Assembly (NCBI RefSeq): GCF_030651745.1
Contig: NZ_JAUSCC010000079.1
Coordinates: forward strand, 23,983-87,982
DNA from: Methylophaga sp.
GTDB taxonomy: Bacteria > Pseudomonadota > Gammaproteobacteria > Nitrosococcales > Methylophagaceae
Reading direction: 5' to 3'
DNA: 64,000 nt
The notes under the pieces are model-generated. The model made no database searches. It was not told where the DNA came from and was given only the letters and a program-made list of their open reading frames with translations. The position numbers and the translations under genes are program-made. This document shows positions 52,955 to 61,905 of the stretch, piece by piece; positions within the stretch are counted from its first letter, which is position 1, and each line of letters opens with the position of its first letter.

Positions 52955-53066
52955 TACGCTAGGTCTCTTCATGTGAATAAAAAATACTGGTTCGTGATCA
53001 TTACGATAATTAGATGGAAATAAATTATCGGTTAACAAACACTATGCACATCCGATGCCAAATACC

Positions 53067-53080
53067 TGTCCAAATAGTCA
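53067..53080. promoter_or_regulatory. RutR-like operator before the Ton/hpx operon
   Basis: TGTCCA-AA-TAGTCA in ACCTGTCCAAATAGTCAAGT. It can act on the minus-strand operon (113 bp) and the plus-strand small ORF (77 bp). Confidence 0.65.
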
Positions 53081-53156
53081 AGTTAATCGTAAATCGTTGA
53101 AAATTCAATTGAAAGAAAATAATAATTTTTTTTTGGAAACTTACAGGAGATTTGCT

Positions 53157-53243
53157 ATGCACCAGAATAAAGCCAAACCAAAGCAAAAAACTTATTGCCG
53201 CACCAAAATGAAGTTAAATTATTTTATGAAATACAAAGACTAA
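53157..53243 (+). CDS. Small basic ORF B (28 aa)
   Basis: Starts MHQNKAKPKQKTYCRTKMKL and ends KYKD. A good AGGAG lies ~8 bp before ATG, and the ORF is homologous to ORF A at 39028 with matching distance from an operator. Highly basic, no membrane segment. An in-frame upstream ATG exists but has no such RBS. It could encode a small protein, be a leader peptide, or mark a small RNA. No known family recognised. Confidence 0.45.
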   Translation: MHQNKAKPKQKTYCRTKMKLNYFMKYKD

Positions 53244-53385
53244 GGAATTTTATCCCGAACAGAAGCGGCTCCTTTCCCGAGGAAAATCCTGTTGCTAAAT
53301 CTTATTGAGAAAATCAGCCTGACAAAGATGTATTATCATGCGCCGTATCGCCTACGGCAGAGTTGAAGTACTTTAAAAAAATTCC

Positions 53386-53399
53386 TGTCTGTTTCGTCA
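53386..53399. promoter_or_regulatory. RutR-like operator, distal site of module B
   Basis: TGTCTG-TT-TCGTCA, weaker than others but in the same relative place as 39249 in module A, and within ATTCCTGTCTGTTTCGTCAT. Confidence 0.4.
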
Positions 53400-53740
53400 T
53401 TTTTTCTTTAGCTACTCTGGGGCCTGTTAATATTGAACCGGGTTAGCAAAGCAGGGATGCGGATGCGGATGCATTAAAGTTAAGCTGATCGATCTATTCC
53501 ATATATATACATACCTCATATACACGGCTAGTTTTTGCAAGACAGCAATATCTAATGGCAAACCAGTTACTGTTGTAAAAAAAACACAGATCTGTCGCAA
53601 AATGACCTGATTCACATTTTTTTGTTGTAAAAGTGTTGCAATGAGCTCTCAGATGTGGAAAATACACACTTAACCGAGCACGTCTCTGGTTACGAGAGAA
53701 ACTTAAAGTAATCTGTTAACAAAATATAAGGTGAACAGAC

Positions 53741-54928
53741 ATGAAAAAAACTACACTAGCTTCATTAGTCGGCGCAGCAGCCTTTGCAGCAGCCGGCGCA
53801 GCTAACGCGACAATCGTTGTTGGCGGCGAAAACGGATATGAATTCAGCGTTGACGGTAACATCAACCAATTCTATATCTACACTGATCAAAACAGTAACG
53901 GCGGCGGTCAAGACAACTCTCAAGTTGCAAATGGCCTGTTACCTACTTTCCTGGGCTTCAATGTTAAAGCTCCAGAAATCAACGGCCTGACTGTTGGCGC
54001 ACGTGTTTCTATCTCTCCATCTACTAACAACGGCAGCTACCTGCAAAATGGTAATGCTATGGAGCAACGTGAAGCGTTTGCAACAGTTGATGGTGGTTTC
54101 GGTCAAATCCTGATGGGTAAAGCGTTAGGCCTGTACTCTGCTAACAACATCCTGTTAGACCAAACTTTGTTTGGTGTGGGTGCGACTGGTTTCACAGCTG
54201 GTGTAAACGATTTGTCACCTACTGGTAGTCAAAACACTGGCGCGACTTCTCTAGGTCGTATCGGTTACGGTTATGAATACGCTTACTGGCGTTCACAAAT
54301 CCGTTGGACATCTGTTGATATGAATGGCTTCCAGTTTGCTGCGGCTATCGTTGATAACGACACATCTTTCATGCCAGCTACAGTCACTGAAAAAGATCCA
54401 CGTTATGAAGCATCTTTGAGCTATGCAACTGCATTTGACGGTGGTTCAACTAAATTGTGGTTAGATGGTATGACTTCAAGTGTTGAAATTGCTGGCAGTA
54501 ACGAGCGTTCAAATGCATTCACTCTGGGTGGTCAATTAGTATTAGGTGGCTTTGAAGCCGTTGCTGCTTACTATGACAGCAAAGGCCAAGGCGTTGCTGG
54601 TTTAGGTGGTTTAGGTGCTTACACAGCCGACAACAATGCTCGCCGTGGTGATGGTTACTATGCACAGTTAGGTTACCGTTTCGGTGGTCAAACATTTGTT
54701 GCTGGTTCATACGGTGAATCTACTTTGAAACGTGACAGTCTCAACACTAGTGTCGGTACTTTCGCAGACTTCGATGAAAACAGCATGTGGACACTGGGTG
54801 TTTACCATGATGTAACAGCTAACCTGAAACTGGTTGCTGAATACTCAAAAATGGAAACTGAATACCATTTACGTGATGGCAAAGACAAAGTTGATGTTAT
54901 CGCTGTCGGTGGTTTCATTAGCTGGTAA
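53741..54928 (+). CDS. Gram-negative porin
   Basis: 395 residues: signal peptide MKKTTLASLVGAAAFAAAGA then NA, and alternating beta-strand segments of a general trimeric porin (GARVSISPSTNNGSYLQNG, RIGYGYEYAYWRSQIRWTS), ending in an aromatic residue (GGFISW), as outer-membrane insertion signals do. Codon use looks optimised, suggesting high expression. It could admit nucleosides or small N-compounds for the flanking systems, but it may be a housekeeping porin. RBS AAGGTG 9 bp upstream. Confidence 0.88.
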   Translation: MKKTTLASLVGAAAFAAAGAANATIVVGGENGYEFSVDGNINQFYIYTDQNSNGGGQDNSQVANGLLPTFLGFNVKAPEINGLTVGARVSISPSTNNGSYLQNGNAMEQREAFATVDGGFGQILMGKALGLYSANNILLDQTLFGVGATGFTAGVNDLSPTGSQNTGATSLGRIGYGYEYAYWRSQIRWTSVDMNGFQFAAAIVDNDTSFMPATVTEKDPRYEASLSYATAFDGGSTKLWLDGMTSSVEIAGSNERSNAFTLGGQLVLGGFEAVAAYYDSKGQGVAGLGGLGAYTADNNARRGDGYYAQLGYRFGGQTFVAGSYGESTLKRDSLNTSVGTFADFDENSMWTLGVYHDVTANLKLVAEYSKMETEYHLRDGKDKVDVIAVGGFISW

Positions 54929-55481
54929 TAAGTTTAATGCTGAATCGCAAGATTTAGTCTAAAACTGTTAAAAAGCCTCAACCTTCGGGTTGGGGCTTTT
55001 TTTTGGTTGCTACCTCATCACTCATCCTGAAATAAGTTGAGATATTAAAGACTTATTTATGGACATGTCCCGCAGACACAACGAAATTACAGGTTGGCGT
55101 TTGTCCACCAAAGTACTGATCTAAGATTTAGGTTGAGCATTCACAATCTCCCCCGTTTTTAGCCTGCTCTGCTCAATTAACGAACTCCACTGTTGCCCAC
55201 TTTTGGGGCTTTTCCGTCAATTGAAATGCTTTTTTAGTGCATATCTACATTTTTTTATCGCCCTTCAGAACCTTCTGCTAGTCCCAATGATGATTGTATT
55301 CAAGATAGTCAACATCAAGACCCCGTTTCGTAACTCAGGCTATATCGTCATTTACTGCCATTCAATAGCGTAAATTGCCTCCAGCGAATCTCGTGCTTTG
55401 CTTTTTCCCCAGTCATGGCATACATACTGCTTACCCAGTATTACCATATTTATAAATCGTAATAATGATGAGGTGTCCCAA
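54929..55481. other. Gap between porin and ABC importer
   Basis: 553 bp. Apart from the porin terminator I see a short palindrome GGACATGTCC (55062-55071) and a lone TGTCCA half-site (55102-55107). No gene is convincing. Confidence 0.5.
54972..55004 (+). terminator. Rho-independent terminator of the porin gene
   Basis: AAGCCTCAACC-TTCG-GGTTGGGGCTT followed by eight T residues, 43 bp after the porin stop. A UUCG tetraloop and long T-run make it strong. Confidence 0.93.
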
Positions 55482-56447
55482 ATGAAAAAAAGCGTTTTTA
55501 TTTCACTTATTGCTGGTTTATTACTCGCAGGCAGTGCCAATGCACAACCTTTAAAAATTGGCTACAGCGACTGGCCAGGATGGGTAGCGTGGGAAATTGC
55601 GATTGAAAAAAACATGTTTAAGCAGGTCGGTGTTGATGTTCAATTTGAATGGTTTGACTATGTCGCCAGTATGGATGCTTTTGCTGCTGGTCAGTTAGAT
55701 GCTGTGACTATGACAAATGGTGATGCATTGGTCACCGGAGCGACTGGTGCTCAAAATGTGATGATTCTGATTAATGACTATAGCAATGGCAATGACATGA
55801 TCGTTGGCGCTCCAGGCATTAATTCCATTAGTGATTTGAAAGGTAAAAAAGTTGGGGTTGAATTGGGTTTTGTCGTTCATTTGCTATTAATGAATGGCCT
55901 GGAAAAAGCGGGAATGACAGAAAGTGATGTCAATCTGGTGAATGTCCCCACCAATGAAACCCCGCAAGTCTTAGCATCTCGTCAGGTTGATGCTATCGGT
56001 GCATGGCAGCCTAACTCAGGACAAGCTTTGCAATTAGTACCGGATTCAAAACCAATCTATACCAGTGCTGATGAACCAGGTCTTATCTATGACGTCCTGG
56101 CGGTATCGCCTTCTAGTCTGGCGGCGCATAGAGATGAATGGAAAAAAGTAATTGATGCATGGTATATGGCGGTTGACTACTTGAACGATCCAGAAACGCG
56201 TGATGATGCTATCAGCATTATGGCGGCCAGAGTAGGTATTGAGCCAGCAGAGTATGAAGCCTTTATTGATGGCACCAAAATCCTGACCAAACAAGAAGCC
56301 CAGGCTTTCATGAAAAAAGCAGATGGATTTGGCTCTTTATATGGTTCAACAGCCATCGCAGACAAGTTTAATGTCGACAATAACGTCTATGCCGAAAAAC
56401 AACCGGTTGATAACTATATCGATCCATCACTTCTGTTAGACGAGTAA
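55482..56447 (+). CDS. ABC importer substrate-binding protein (SsuA/NrtA-like)
   Basis: About 321 residues from ATG 55482 (GAGGTG upstream). Signal peptide to GSANA-QPL, then an NMT1/SsuA-type fold: [60 protein letters not shown] and [13 protein letters not shown]. This branch binds small nitrogen or sulfur compounds (nitrate, taurine, thiamin precursors, amides). The creatininase and glutamine synthetase downstream point to an amide or amine. Exact ligand unknown. Confidence 0.85.
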   Translation: MKKSVFISLIAGLLLAGSANAQPLKIGYSDWPGWVAWEIAIEKNMFKQVGVDVQFEWFDYVASMDAFAAGQLDAVTMTNGDALVTGATGAQNVMILINDYSNGNDMIVGAPGINSISDLKGKKVGVELGFVVHLLLMNGLEKAGMTESDVNLVNVPTNETPQVLASRQVDAIGAWQPNSGQALQLVPDSKPIYTSADEPGLIYDVLAVSPSSLAAHRDEWKKVIDAWYMAVDYLNDPETRDDAISIMAARVGIEPAEYEAFIDGTKILTKQEAQAFMKKADGFGSLYGSTAIADKFNVDNNVYAEKQPVDNYIDPSLLLDE

Positions 56448-56558
56448 ATCTGTAATCAGGTACCGCTGTTCATCGGTACCTGATTTCTCTCAAGGGTATT
56501 TTTTTGGTCGCTAGCTGGCAGCAGATCGTTTTGTCTGGAAATAGCAAAGGTACTGACT

Positions 56559-57506
56559 ATGTCACTTTTTTCAGTAAACAAACCGCTTAACCCAAGTAGT
56601 CGTAAAGCGGTGACTATCTGTAGTTTTATCTTGCCAATATTACTGTGGTGCGTTGTTAGTTATGTACCTTTTATCTGGCATCCTATGGTGGAAATCACCC
56701 AGCCAGGATCGGTGAGTTATTTCCGTGAAAACATGCTGGTTGATAAAACGCTGTTTAAAACAGAATCAATCAATGCAGCAGAAAAAGGTACTGAACTTCC
56801 TGCAGGCATTCCAGCTAATCCTGTTTATCTCCCAGCACCACATGAGGTAGTAAAAGCGTTTTACGCTTCGTTTACTACGCCGCCAAAGAGAAGCAGCGAA
56901 CTCTGGTTGCACGAAAGTCTGTGGAGCAGCCTCCAAGTTATCTTTTATGGCTTTTTACTTTCATCCATTATCGGTATTCCACTTGGGATTCTCGCCGGAA
57001 CATATGACTTTTTTTCCCGTTTATTTGAACCCTTTATTGAGTTTTTCCGGTATTTACCGGCTCCGGCTTTCGGTGCCTTGGCTGTCGCCATACTGGGGAT
57101 TTACCAGGCTCCCAAAATAGCCATTATTTTTATTGGTACGTTTTTTCAGCAAGTTTTAATCGTGGCAAACACCACCAGAAAACTCGATCCCGCGTTGCTT
57201 GAAGCAGGGCAAACGTTAGGTGCCGGTAATCGTTCGATGCTGTTTCGAATTGTTTTACCCGGCATTCTTCCTGATCTGTATCGCGATACCCGAATTCTGC
57301 TGGGCTGGGCTTGGACATACTTAATTGTGGCGGAACTAATTGGCACCAGCTCGGGGATCACGTGGTTTATCACCCAGCAAGCCCGTTATAAAAATTTCGA
57401 CAATGTGTTTGCCGCCATCATCATTATCGGCATTTTAGGTTTGACCATTGATCTGTTATTGGCCTGGCTGGGCAGACGTTTTTTTCCATGGCAAAACACA
57501 AATTAG
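56559..57506 (+). CDS. ABC importer permease (SsuC/TauC-like)
   Basis: 315 residues, about six helices, with the EAA loop at EAGQTLGAGNRSMLFRIVLPGILPDLYRD. The N-terminus includes a ~90-residue periplasmic insertion after helix 1, longer than in SsuC. Follows the binding protein by 111 bp and precedes the ATPase by 9 bp. Confidence 0.88.
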   Translation: MSLFSVNKPLNPSSRKAVTICSFILPILLWCVVSYVPFIWHPMVEITQPGSVSYFRENMLVDKTLFKTESINAAEKGTELPAGIPANPVYLPAPHEVVKAFYASFTTPPKRSSELWLHESLWSSLQVIFYGFLLSSIIGIPLGILAGTYDFFSRLFEPFIEFFRYLPAPAFGALAVAILGIYQAPKIAIIFIGTFFQQVLIVANTTRKLDPALLEAGQTLGAGNRSMLFRIVLPGILPDLYRDTRILLGWAWTYLIVAELIGTSSGITWFITQQARYKNFDNVFAAIIIIGILGLTIDLLLAWLGRRFFPWQNTN

Positions 57507-57515
57507 GAGCACGAT

Positions 57516-58424
57516 GTGAGCGACTTAATATTACCCGACTATCGCGTGCAGACAGAAGCCGTTCGTGATCGTTTTGCCCGCATTAAAAAACGTCCTGTCA
57601 CCATGGAAGTGAAAGGGTTAAGCAAATATTTCAACAGCAAACACGGCACGATAACAGCATTAAAAGACATCAACCTGACAATACATAAGCGTGAATTTGT
57701 TTGTGTAATTGGCCCATCAGGCTGTGGTAAATCAACCTTGATTCGAATCCTGGCGGGTCTGGAGCAAGCTTCCGAAGGTGAAGTCAAACTGGATGGAAAA
57801 CCAGTTGATAAACCCGGACCAGAACGCGGCATGGTATTCCAAGGCTATACCTTATTTCCCTGGCTCTCGGTCAAACAAAACATCATGTTTGGTTTACGCG
57901 AGTCCGGCTATAACAAAGGAAGCGCTGAAGCAGAAGCTCGGCAGTGGATTGAATTAATTGGCTTATCCCGGTTTGAGAACAGTTATCCACATCAATTATC
58001 TGGCGGAATGAAACAACGGGTTGCCATTGCCAGGGCTCTGGCGAACAAACCCAAAGTCTTGTTGATGGACGAGCCTTTTGGCGCACTGGATGCGCAAACT
58101 CGCAGCAAAATGCAATCGCACTTGATGGAAATTTGGAAAAACATCGATGTCACCGTGTTTTTTATTACCCATGATTTGGATGAAGCAATTTATCTGGCTG
58201 ATCGGATTCTGGTACTGAAATCCAACCCTGGCGAAGTACAGGAAATTATCGAAGTCCCCGTTCCCCAGCCTCGTCATCCAGATCATTTTTTAACAGCAGA
58301 GTTTTTAGCCACCAAAAGGCATTTAGAACACCTTATCCATCCGGCAAATCAGGACGATGACGAAGATCAACTGAATATCATTCGGATGGTGCCAGTGAAT
58401 GATGAAGTTGGGAGTGTTTTTTAA
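57516..58424 (+). CDS. ABC importer ATPase (SsuB/TauB-like)
   Basis: 302 residues. Walker [10 protein letters not shown], signature [15 protein letters not shown], Walker [13 protein letters not shown] and the switch His in [13 protein letters not shown]. Start is GTG 57516, with AGGAG ~8 bp upstream. N-terminal extension of ~30 residues and a ~40-residue C-terminal tail rich in Asp/Glu are longer than typical. Confidence 0.92.
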   Translation: MSDLILPDYRVQTEAVRDRFARIKKRPVTMEVKGLSKYFNSKHGTITALKDINLTIHKREFVCVIGPSGCGKSTLIRILAGLEQASEGEVKLDGKPVDKPGPERGMVFQGYTLFPWLSVKQNIMFGLRESGYNKGSAEAEARQWIELIGLSRFENSYPHQLSGGMKQRVAIARALANKPKVLLMDEPFGALDAQTRSKMQSHLMEIWKNIDVTVFFITHDLDEAIYLADRILVLKSNPGEVQEIIEVPVPQPRHPDHFLTAEFLATKRHLEHLIHPANQDDDEDQLNIIRMVPVNDEVGSVF

Positions 58425-59189
58425 ATGTATGAATTGAATCAAATGACTTGGGAAGAAGTTGCCGATGCTGTCAAAAATGGCATCGACACAGCTCTGCTTC
58501 CTGTTGGGGCAACAGAACAACACGGCCCGCATATGGGCTGTGGTATGGATTCAGCAATCGCAGACACCTTATGCCGTGAAGTGGCAAAAAATACACCTGT
58601 TTTTTTATTACCCACCCAGCCCTATGGCTGTTCAATCGGGCATTCAAAAAGATGGCCTGGAACCATGGCGCTCAACCCCAAAACGCTGATTGATGTCATT
58701 TCTGATATCGGTGACTGGGTAGCATCATCAGGAATTAAACGGCTGCTATTGATTAATGGCCATGTCACCAATGCTGCTCCTCTTCGTTGTGCTTTGGAAA
58801 TGCTACGAGCTCGTCATGACGACCTGATGATCGGACTAATAAACACCGCACAAATCTCTGCCCGTGTAAAAAAAGCTCATCACGATGATGCTGAAGACTG
58901 GCATGCCAATCAGGCCGAAACAGCCTTAATGATGGCGTTACATCCCGAACTCGTGCGTGAAGATAAATTAGCTGACGCCGACGATCCGGATCGTACTGAC
59001 GGCTGTGTTTTCAGCCACCCGGTTAATCGTACAAGCCTGAATGGCGTAACAGGAAAACCTTCTGCTGCAACCAAAGCCGATGGTGAAATGCTTTTCACCT
59101 GGATGTGTGAAGACTTAACGCATTTGGTGATGAAAGCGATTAATGAACATCCACCGCTGAAACACAGCTATCACCAGTCTCTCGTATAA
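58425..59189 (+). CDS. Creatininase-family amidohydrolase
   Basis: 254 residues. Metal-site pattern [23 protein letters not shown] (E31, H33, H36, D42), [25 protein letters not shown] (usually NGHGGN) and NQAETALMM. The family includes creatinine amidohydrolase, formamide hydrolases such as ArfB, and MftE. Its ATG directly follows the ATPase stop, so it acts on the imported compound. NGHVTN in place of NGHGGN suggests a substrate other than creatinine; which one is unknown. Confidence 0.85.
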   Translation: MYELNQMTWEEVADAVKNGIDTALLPVGATEQHGPHMGCGMDSAIADTLCREVAKNTPVFLLPTQPYGCSIGHSKRWPGTMALNPKTLIDVISDIGDWVASSGIKRLLLINGHVTNAAPLRCALEMLRARHDDLMIGLINTAQISARVKKAHHDDAEDWHANQAETALMMALHPELVREDKLADADDPDRTDGCVFSHPVNRTSLNGVTGKPSAATKADGEMLFTWMCEDLTHLVMKAINEHPPLKHSYHQSLV

Positions 59190-59215
59190 AACCATTAACA
59201 AAGAAAGGTAAAACC

Positions 59216-60586
59216 ATGATTAACATCAAATCAGATGACGAAATCAAAAAAATTCAACAAGATCTGAAAAGCAAAGGGGTGAAATATTGCATGGGTACCT
59301 ATGTCGATATTCACGGTGTCCCCAAAGGCAAAGTCGTTCCACTCTCACATTTACATCATATGGCTCACGGTTCAGAACTATATACAGGATATGCCGTTGA
59401 TGGTTTAGGCCAACAACCAAATGACGATGAAATAGCCTCCGTTCCTGACCTGGACCATATTATTCAAATGCCCTGGCAGCCCGAAATAGCTTGGATGCCA
59501 GCAGATAATACCTTGTATAAACAACCTTATATGCTTAATACCCGGGTTTTGCTCAAATCCGTTTTAGAGCAGGCAAAAGCCTTGGGTTATGGTATGAACC
59601 TTGGCATTGAAGCCGAGGTTTACCTTGTTAAGAAAAATGCCGATGGCACGCTATCGGTTCCCGACCCGGATGATAAGTTGAAAAAACCCTGTTATGACAC
59701 TCGAGCATTTTTAAGTAATTTCACCTGGTTGGACAAAATGGCAACCAGTATTGATGATCTCGGCTGGGGGCTCTATTCATTTGACCATGAAGATGCCAAT
59801 GGCCAGTTTGAATTCGACTTTAATTATGCTGATGCGGTAACGAGCTGTGACCGTTTCACCTTTTTGAAAATGATGGCAAAAGAATATGCTAAACAAGAAG
59901 ACTTGTTAGCGACCTTTATGCCTAAACCATTTTCCAACAAAACCGGTACTGGGGCTCACTTTAATATGTCGTTATATGATTTGGAGACCGGCACTAACTT
60001 ATTTCAATGTAAACCTGAAGAGGATGAGCATGGTTTAGGGCTTACTAAATTGGGATACCAGTTCATTGCCGGTATTCTCAAACATGGTCCTGCTTTATGT
60101 GCCGTGTTTGCACCAACGGTAAACTCATACAAACGTCTGGTTCGTCAGGGCGATATGCCTTATTTCACCTGGGCCCCAGTTTTTAACTCTTTTGGTTCAA
60201 ACAACCGAACCAACTCTGTTCGAGTGCCTATGGGCGGTGGTCGTTGTGAATCTCGAAACGCCGATGGTGCTGTTAATCCATATCTGGCTGCAGCATTAGC
60301 TTTGGCCGCCGGGCTGGAAGGTATAAAAGAAGGTCTGGATCCGGGCAAACCTCAAGAAGGTAACTTATACGAATTAAGCGAAGTTGAACGCGAAAAATTA
60401 GGTATTCAGTTTTTACCAAGAACGTTGGATGAAGCCATTCAGGCCTTCGCAGCCGATCCTTTTGTCGAACAAGTATTGGGAAGTGAGTTACGAAACGAAT
60501 TTATTCGTTACAAACAAGCTGAGTGGAATGAATATCATACCGTGGTAAGTGCATGGGAAATCGAACGCTATAGTCACTTGTTTTAG
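59216..60586 (+). CDS. glnT: Type III glutamine synthetase (GlnT) / gamma-glutamylamide synthetase-like
   Basis: 456 residues of the GlnT branch, related also to gamma-glutamylmethylamide synthetase of methylotrophs. N-terminal [20 protein letters not shown], catalytic-domain [57 protein letters not shown] and [22 protein letters not shown]. It would fix ammonia or an amine released by the creatininase-like enzyme onto glutamate. Whether ammonia or methylamine is used cannot be read. 26 bp after the hydrolase gene; own terminator downstream. Confidence 0.85.
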   Translation: MINIKSDDEIKKIQQDLKSKGVKYCMGTYVDIHGVPKGKVVPLSHLHHMAHGSELYTGYAVDGLGQQPNDDEIASVPDLDHIIQMPWQPEIAWMPADNTLYKQPYMLNTRVLLKSVLEQAKALGYGMNLGIEAEVYLVKKNADGTLSVPDPDDKLKKPCYDTRAFLSNFTWLDKMATSIDDLGWGLYSFDHEDANGQFEFDFNYADAVTSCDRFTFLKMMAKEYAKQEDLLATFMPKPFSNKTGTGAHFNMSLYDLETGTNLFQCKPEEDEHGLGLTKLGYQFIAGILKHGPALCAVFAPTVNSYKRLVRQGDMPYFTWAPVFNSFGSNNRTNSVRVPMGGGRCESRNADGAVNPYLAAALALAAGLEGIKEGLDPGKPQEGNLYELSEVEREKLGIQFLPRTLDEAIQAFAADPFVEQVLGSELRNEFIRYKQAEWNEYHTVVSAWEIERYSHLF

Positions 60587-60597
60587 GCTCAATTCAC

Positions 60598-60635
60598 ATC
60601 ACCCCAGTCAGAAAACTGGGGTGATGGTTTTCTCC
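60598..60635 (+). terminator. Terminator after glnT
   Basis: Perfect 11-bp stem ATCACCCCAGT / ACTGGGGTGAT, 6-nt loop, then GGTTTTCT. Lies 12 bp after the glnT stop. Confidence 0.8.
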
Positions 60636-60698
60636 AAGCAGCGTATCAACTAAAATAAATCAGCCTTCAAAATTGATACCAAGGCTCCAGGAGTAATG

Positions 60699-61148
60699 AT
60701 GAGTAAGGAAAAAGTCTGTCGTATTAGCATTTCGATGCCAGAAACCCTCTTGGAAGAGCTGGACGAAATGGTCGGCAAACGCGGCTTTGACAGTCGGTCT
60801 CAGGCAATCTGCGACATGATTAATTTACAGATCAATGAACACCGGGCCCAACAAGGTGACACGGTAATGACTGGTACCGTTAATCTGGTTTATAACCATT
60901 CCATTCCAGGCCTGCAAAAGCGGCTTCATGATCTTCAATTCGAATATATTGATGAAGTCATCAGTAGTCTTAATGTCAATTTGACACATACCAATACTTT
61001 ATCGGTCATTCTGGTGCAGGGCCCAGCCAATCGATTAAATATGATTGCCGATCAAATGATTACTCTTCGTGGTGTCGTCTGTGGTCGTTTATTACTTAAC
61101 GCTGAAATTATTCCGCCTATTCATCCATTGCCTCCCAAACAAAAATAG
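60699..61148 (+). CDS. NikR-like ribbon-helix-helix regulator lacking nickel ligands
   Basis: About 149 residues. N-terminal RHH domain VCRISISMPETLLEELDEMV, RSQAICDMIN; C-terminal ACT-like domain as in NikR. Aligning its FEYIDEVISSLNVNLTHTNT with E. coli NikR puts Phe, Asn, Asn and Thr where His76, His87, His89 and Cys95 bind nickel. It should therefore sense something else, perhaps an amino acid or amide. ATG 60699 has better spacing to AGGAG than the ATG 3 nt before. It may control the preceding ABC-glnT cluster (separate unit after a terminator) or dhaL. Confidence 0.8.
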   Translation: MSKEKVCRISISMPETLLEELDEMVGKRGFDSRSQAICDMINLQINEHRAQQGDTVMTGTVNLVYNHSIPGLQKRLHDLQFEYIDEVISSLNVNLTHTNTLSVILVQGPANRLNMIADQMITLRGVVCGRLLLNAEIIPPIHPLPPKQK

Positions 61149-61275
61149 AGGTCATGCAATATCGCGTATTGAGACAGCTTTTTTCTCTAAGGCATTCTTA
61201 TCGTTACCCTGCCAGTTGACCTGTCGATACTGATTCAGTAATTTGGTTCTCAATAACAAAATAACTGGCGATACA

Positions 61276-61905
61276 ATGACTGATACCCACATCCTGCCCC
61301 ATTTAATCCAAGCAATTCAAACTGAACTTATCAACAACGAAGAAGAAATTTCTGCTCTGGATAGAGCAATAGGTGACGGTGATCATCTCACCAATCTTTT
61401 ACGAGGATTAGATGCGGTTGCTAAACTCAACAATGAGTTGATTCAGCTTGATTGGTCTGCAGCACTAATGAAAATTGGCATGACGCTAATGTCAACCATG
61501 GGTGGTGCCTCTGGTTCATTACTTGGCTCCATGTTTGTCAGCATGGGTAAAACAGCCAAAGATCATCAATTGGATCTTGCCGGTGTCACCGCTATCTATA
61601 CGGCTGGTGTTGAATCCATAAAAGCCAGGGGAAAATCTGACATCGGTGAAAAAACCATGCTCGATACCCTGATTCCAGTAATGAACAGTTTACAAACCGC
61701 CGTTTTAGCGTCGCAAGACAAATCCGTCGTATTAGAAAACCTCAAAACCACGGCAATTGAAGGAATGCAGTCAACCAAAGAAATGCTAGCAACCAAGGGA
61801 CGTGCCTCATTTTTAGGTGAACGCGCCCTAGGGCACATTGATGCCGGTGCCCGCACTAGTCAATTAATTTTATGTGTTATCGCCGATGAACTGAGTAAAA
61901 GTTAA
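61276..61905 (+). CDS. dhaL: Dihydroxyacetone kinase subunit DhaL
   Basis: About 209 residues. ADP-binding helical barrel with Asp-rich metal site AIGDGDHLTNLLRG, MSTMGGASGSLLGSMF, and RASFLGERALGHIDAGARTS. Works with DhaK to phosphorylate dihydroxyacetone (from ATP, or via DhaM which is not seen here). dhaK lies convergent, on the opposite strand, with overlapping stop codons. ATG 61276 chosen (MTDTHILP); no strong RBS. Confidence 0.88.
   Translation: MTDTHILPHLIQAIQTELINNEEEISALDRAIGDGDHLTNLLRGLDAVAKLNNELIQLDWSAALMKIGMTLMSTMGGASGSLLGSMFVSMGKTAKDHQLDLAGVTAIYTAGVESIKARGKSDIGEKTMLDTLIPVMNSLQTAVLASQDKSVVLENLKTTAIEGMQSTKEMLATKGRASFLGERALGHIDAGARTSQLILCVIADELSKS

Larger units (their letters stand above)
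52955..53740. other. Intergenic region with operator / small ORF / operator module B
   Basis: About 786 bp between the Ton operon (minus) and the porin (plus). Holds operators at 53067 and 53386, small ORF B at 53157-53243, and a small GCCGTA/TACGGC hairpin (53342-53358). The part after 53400 upstream of the porin is AT-rich; TTGCAA at 53636 may be a -35 but I see no clear -10. Confidence 0.65.

Noticed and set aside
55102..55115. TGTCCA half-site before the ABC importer
   Set aside because: The right half (AAAGTA) does not match, and the ABC cluster is not evidently purine-related.
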